53,544 bases of DNA from Mycobacteriaceae bacterium (GTDB lineage Bacteria; Actinomycetota; Actinomycetes; Mycobacteriales; Mycobacteriaceae): the NCBI GenBank assembly GCA_019749805.1, contig JAIEPH010000047.1, positions 1 to 53,544 of the forward strand, read 5' to 3'. The notes beneath the pieces are model-generated. The model did no database searches and was not told the origin of the DNA. It worked only from the letters and a program-made list of their open reading frames with translations. This document shows, in pieces, positions 52,373 through 53,544 of this stretch. The translations under genes were made by a program, and so were the position numbers. Numbering within the stretch: position 1 is the first letter of the stretch; the number at the start of each line of letters is the position of its first letter.

Positions 52373-52669
52373 CTAGAACTCGTGACGCACGTCGCGCAGC
52401 GGGATTCGACCGTCCTCGGCCAGCACACCTTCGGCCCGTAGCAACTCCAACTGCTGGGTGGTCAGGTGTGGTGCCGGGCGTCCCGAGGCGCGAATCACGC
52501 GATGCCAGGGCAGATCCGACGAATCGGTGCGCATGATCCAGCCGACGATCCGGGGGCTGGAAAGGCCCGCGACGTCAGCGATGTCGCCGTAGGTCGATAC
52601 GCGTCCCGGCGGGATGGACGCCACGAGGGCGCGCACGGTCTCGACCTGTTCGTCGGTGATGGCCGCCAT
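52373..52669 (-). CDS. Alkyltransferase-like protein (ATL)
   Basis: A 98-residue homolog of the C-terminal domain of O6-methylguanine methyltransferase. The reactive-site PCHRV is PWHRVI, with Trp replacing the acceptor Cys, so it should bind alkylated guanine without repairing it and flag it for nucleotide excision repair, as characterised ATL proteins do. The recognition helix region is STYGDIADVAGLSSPRIVGWIM. Its ATG directly follows the stop of the upstream lipase on the same strand, so the two are coupled. Confidence 0.92.
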   Translation of the reverse strand: MAAITDEQVETVRALVASIPPGRVSTYGDIADVAGLSSPRIVGWIMRTDSSDLPWHRVIRASGRPAPHLTTQQLELLRAEGVLAEDGRIPLRDVRHEF

Positions 52670-53434
52670 CTACCCGAGAGCCTTGCGGATCACCGCCGCC
52701 GTCTCGACGGGGAGCGCTTGGGCGACCATGTGGTCGCAGTCGAAGTCCATCAGAGTGAAGTCCCGTTCGACCTCGAGTCCCGCGAGCAGCTCTTCGGTGA
52801 CGTACGGCGGGCTGGTTCCGCTCGCCCGGACCAGCGTGGTGGGAATAGTGCTGGGCGGTAACGTGATTGGCCGGGCCAGCTCGCTCCAGTACGACATCAT
52901 CGCCGGGATGCTGATGCGCCAGCCGACGCGCCCGTTGACCTGATCGACGAGGTGCTCGTCGAGTTCGCGATCCAACTCCTCGGCGTGGACATCAGCCCAT
53001 GAGCCGTAGGCCTTCTCTGCGCGCGCCTCGGCGCGGTCAGTGTAGTCCGGCGAGGCCAGCATGTCGTCGGCGATGTCGCGCATCCAGCCGCCGTCCAGGC
53101 CCACCGCGGGGTCGAGCAGCACCAGCGCGGACACCAGATCCGGACGGGACGCAGCCAGGGCCAGTGCCACCGCGCCGCCGAACGAATGCCCGACGACCAC
53201 GGTTGGAGTGTCGAGCAGCGCTGCCAGTGCGGCGACGTTGGCGTCGATGGTCCAGGGTGCGGCCCATGACGAGCGTCCGTGGCCCAGCAGGTCCGGTGCG
53301 GTGACCGCGAATTGGGCCAGGTACCGCGTGGCCAGGGTTTGCCACCGTTGCCCGTGCCCGGTCAAGCCGTGAATGGCGAGGACCTGTGCCGGGCCCGTCG
53401 GGCCGTAGCGGTTCAGGTGCAGTAGTTCACTCAC
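52670..53434 (-). CDS. lipV: Alpha/beta hydrolase (LipV-like)
   Basis: A 254-residue cytosolic alpha/beta hydrolase resembling Rv3203. The HG oxyanion region IHGLTGHGQRWQ (about 21-32) and nucleophile elbow VVGHSFGGAVALALA (Ser about residue 83) are visible, with the catalytic His in FDCDHMVAQ near the C-terminus. It should be an esterase or lipase; substrate unknown. The GTG start (VSELLHLNRYG) is preferred; the frame is open 19 codons upstream. It has no signal peptide. Confidence 0.88.
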   Translation of the reverse strand: MSELLHLNRYGPTGPAQVLAIHGLTGHGQRWQTLATRYLAQFAVTAPDLLGHGRSSWAAPWTIDANVAALAALLDTPTVVVGHSFGGAVALALAASRPDLVSALVLLDPAVGLDGGWMRDIADDMLASPDYTDRAEARAEKAYGSWADVHAEELDRELDEHLVDQVNGRVGWRISIPAMMSYWSELARPITLPPSTIPTTLVRASGTSPPYVTEELLAGLEVERDFTLMDFDCDHMVAQALPVETAAVIRKALG

Positions 53435-53544
53435 AGCAGTGATGCTGCCAGCCAGTCGGTGCGGATGACTTGAGTTCCTAATGGATGTCAAGCGACGTGC
53501 TGGCTCGTAGGGTGGTTGGTGGCGGGCCCGGATGTTGGAGCGCT
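53435..53544. other. Right edge, no supported gene
   Basis: The last 110 bases hold no full gene. TAGGGT at 53508-53513 lies five bases before GTG 53519, so a leaderless gene on the plus strand could begin there and run off the window, but only nine codons are visible. Confidence 0.3.

Overview
The window is high-GC actinobacterial chromosome from a mycobacterium, most likely a fast-growing environmental (Mycolicibacterium-type) species. The evidence is gene content and order: alkB, two rubredoxins, a TetR gene, ahcY, tmk, mtrA-mtrB-lpqB, comF, hpf, secA1, a tgs3-like gene, a DUF6912 gene, the desA3 reductase gene, desA3, rsgA, aroA, SRAP, SDR, ybaK, sigH-rshA, TB7.3, pdtaS, whiB1, entC, gpm2, rhlE, moeZ and lipV. 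This follows the M. tuberculosis Rv3252c to Rv3203 block nearly gene for gene in the opposite orientation, recalled from memory and not searched. Several insertions are absent from that block.

Region by region. 1-2454: possible end repeats of an insertion element, then a translationally coupled alkane hydroxylase operon (alkB, two rubredoxins, TetR). 2455-7377: ahcY behind a structured leader, a hemophore-like protein, a secreted lipase, a DUF899 protein and thymidylate kinase. 7378-13403: the MtrAB-LpqB envelope signalling operon, then an inserted trio (exported protein, DUF6529 membrane protein, Rieske lipoprotein) that looks like a membrane redox module. 13422-19408: a DUF2252 kinase-like protein, ComF, Hpf and SecA1. 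19413-26363: an Rv3235-type protein, a WS/DGAT-like protein with a degenerate active site, a BCCT transporter, a DUF6912 protein, and the stearoyl-CoA desaturase pair (reductase and DesA3), each behind a related palindromic operator.

26556-34415: a small secreted peptide, rsgA-aroA, SRAP, then an accessory cassette (small membrane protein, MpaB-type oxygenase, paralogous small membrane protein, TetR, enoyl-CoA hydratase, DUF2071 protein) and an SDR. 34519-38585: ybaK, the thiol-stress SigH/RshA switch, a hidden 30-residue bL37 gene, the biotinylated TB7.3 protein, PdtaS and WhiB1. 38836-53434: lipid kinase, menaquinone/siderophore-type isochorismate synthase and phosphatase, orphan ParA, RhlE helicase, MiaE-like ferritin fold protein, two export/envelope proteins, TetR, DUF3152 protein, MoeZ, a TIGR02569 protein, an alkyltransferase-like protein and a lipase.

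Most genes are ordinary core mycobacterial genes. The best leads for undescribed biology are the MpaB oxygenase sandwiched between two paralogous small membrane proteins, the Rieske/DUF6529 module, the matched desaturase operators, and several long palindromes in intergenic gaps. No tRNA, rRNA or CRISPR array was seen. Gene names and Rv equivalences rest on recognising protein sequences, not on a database search.
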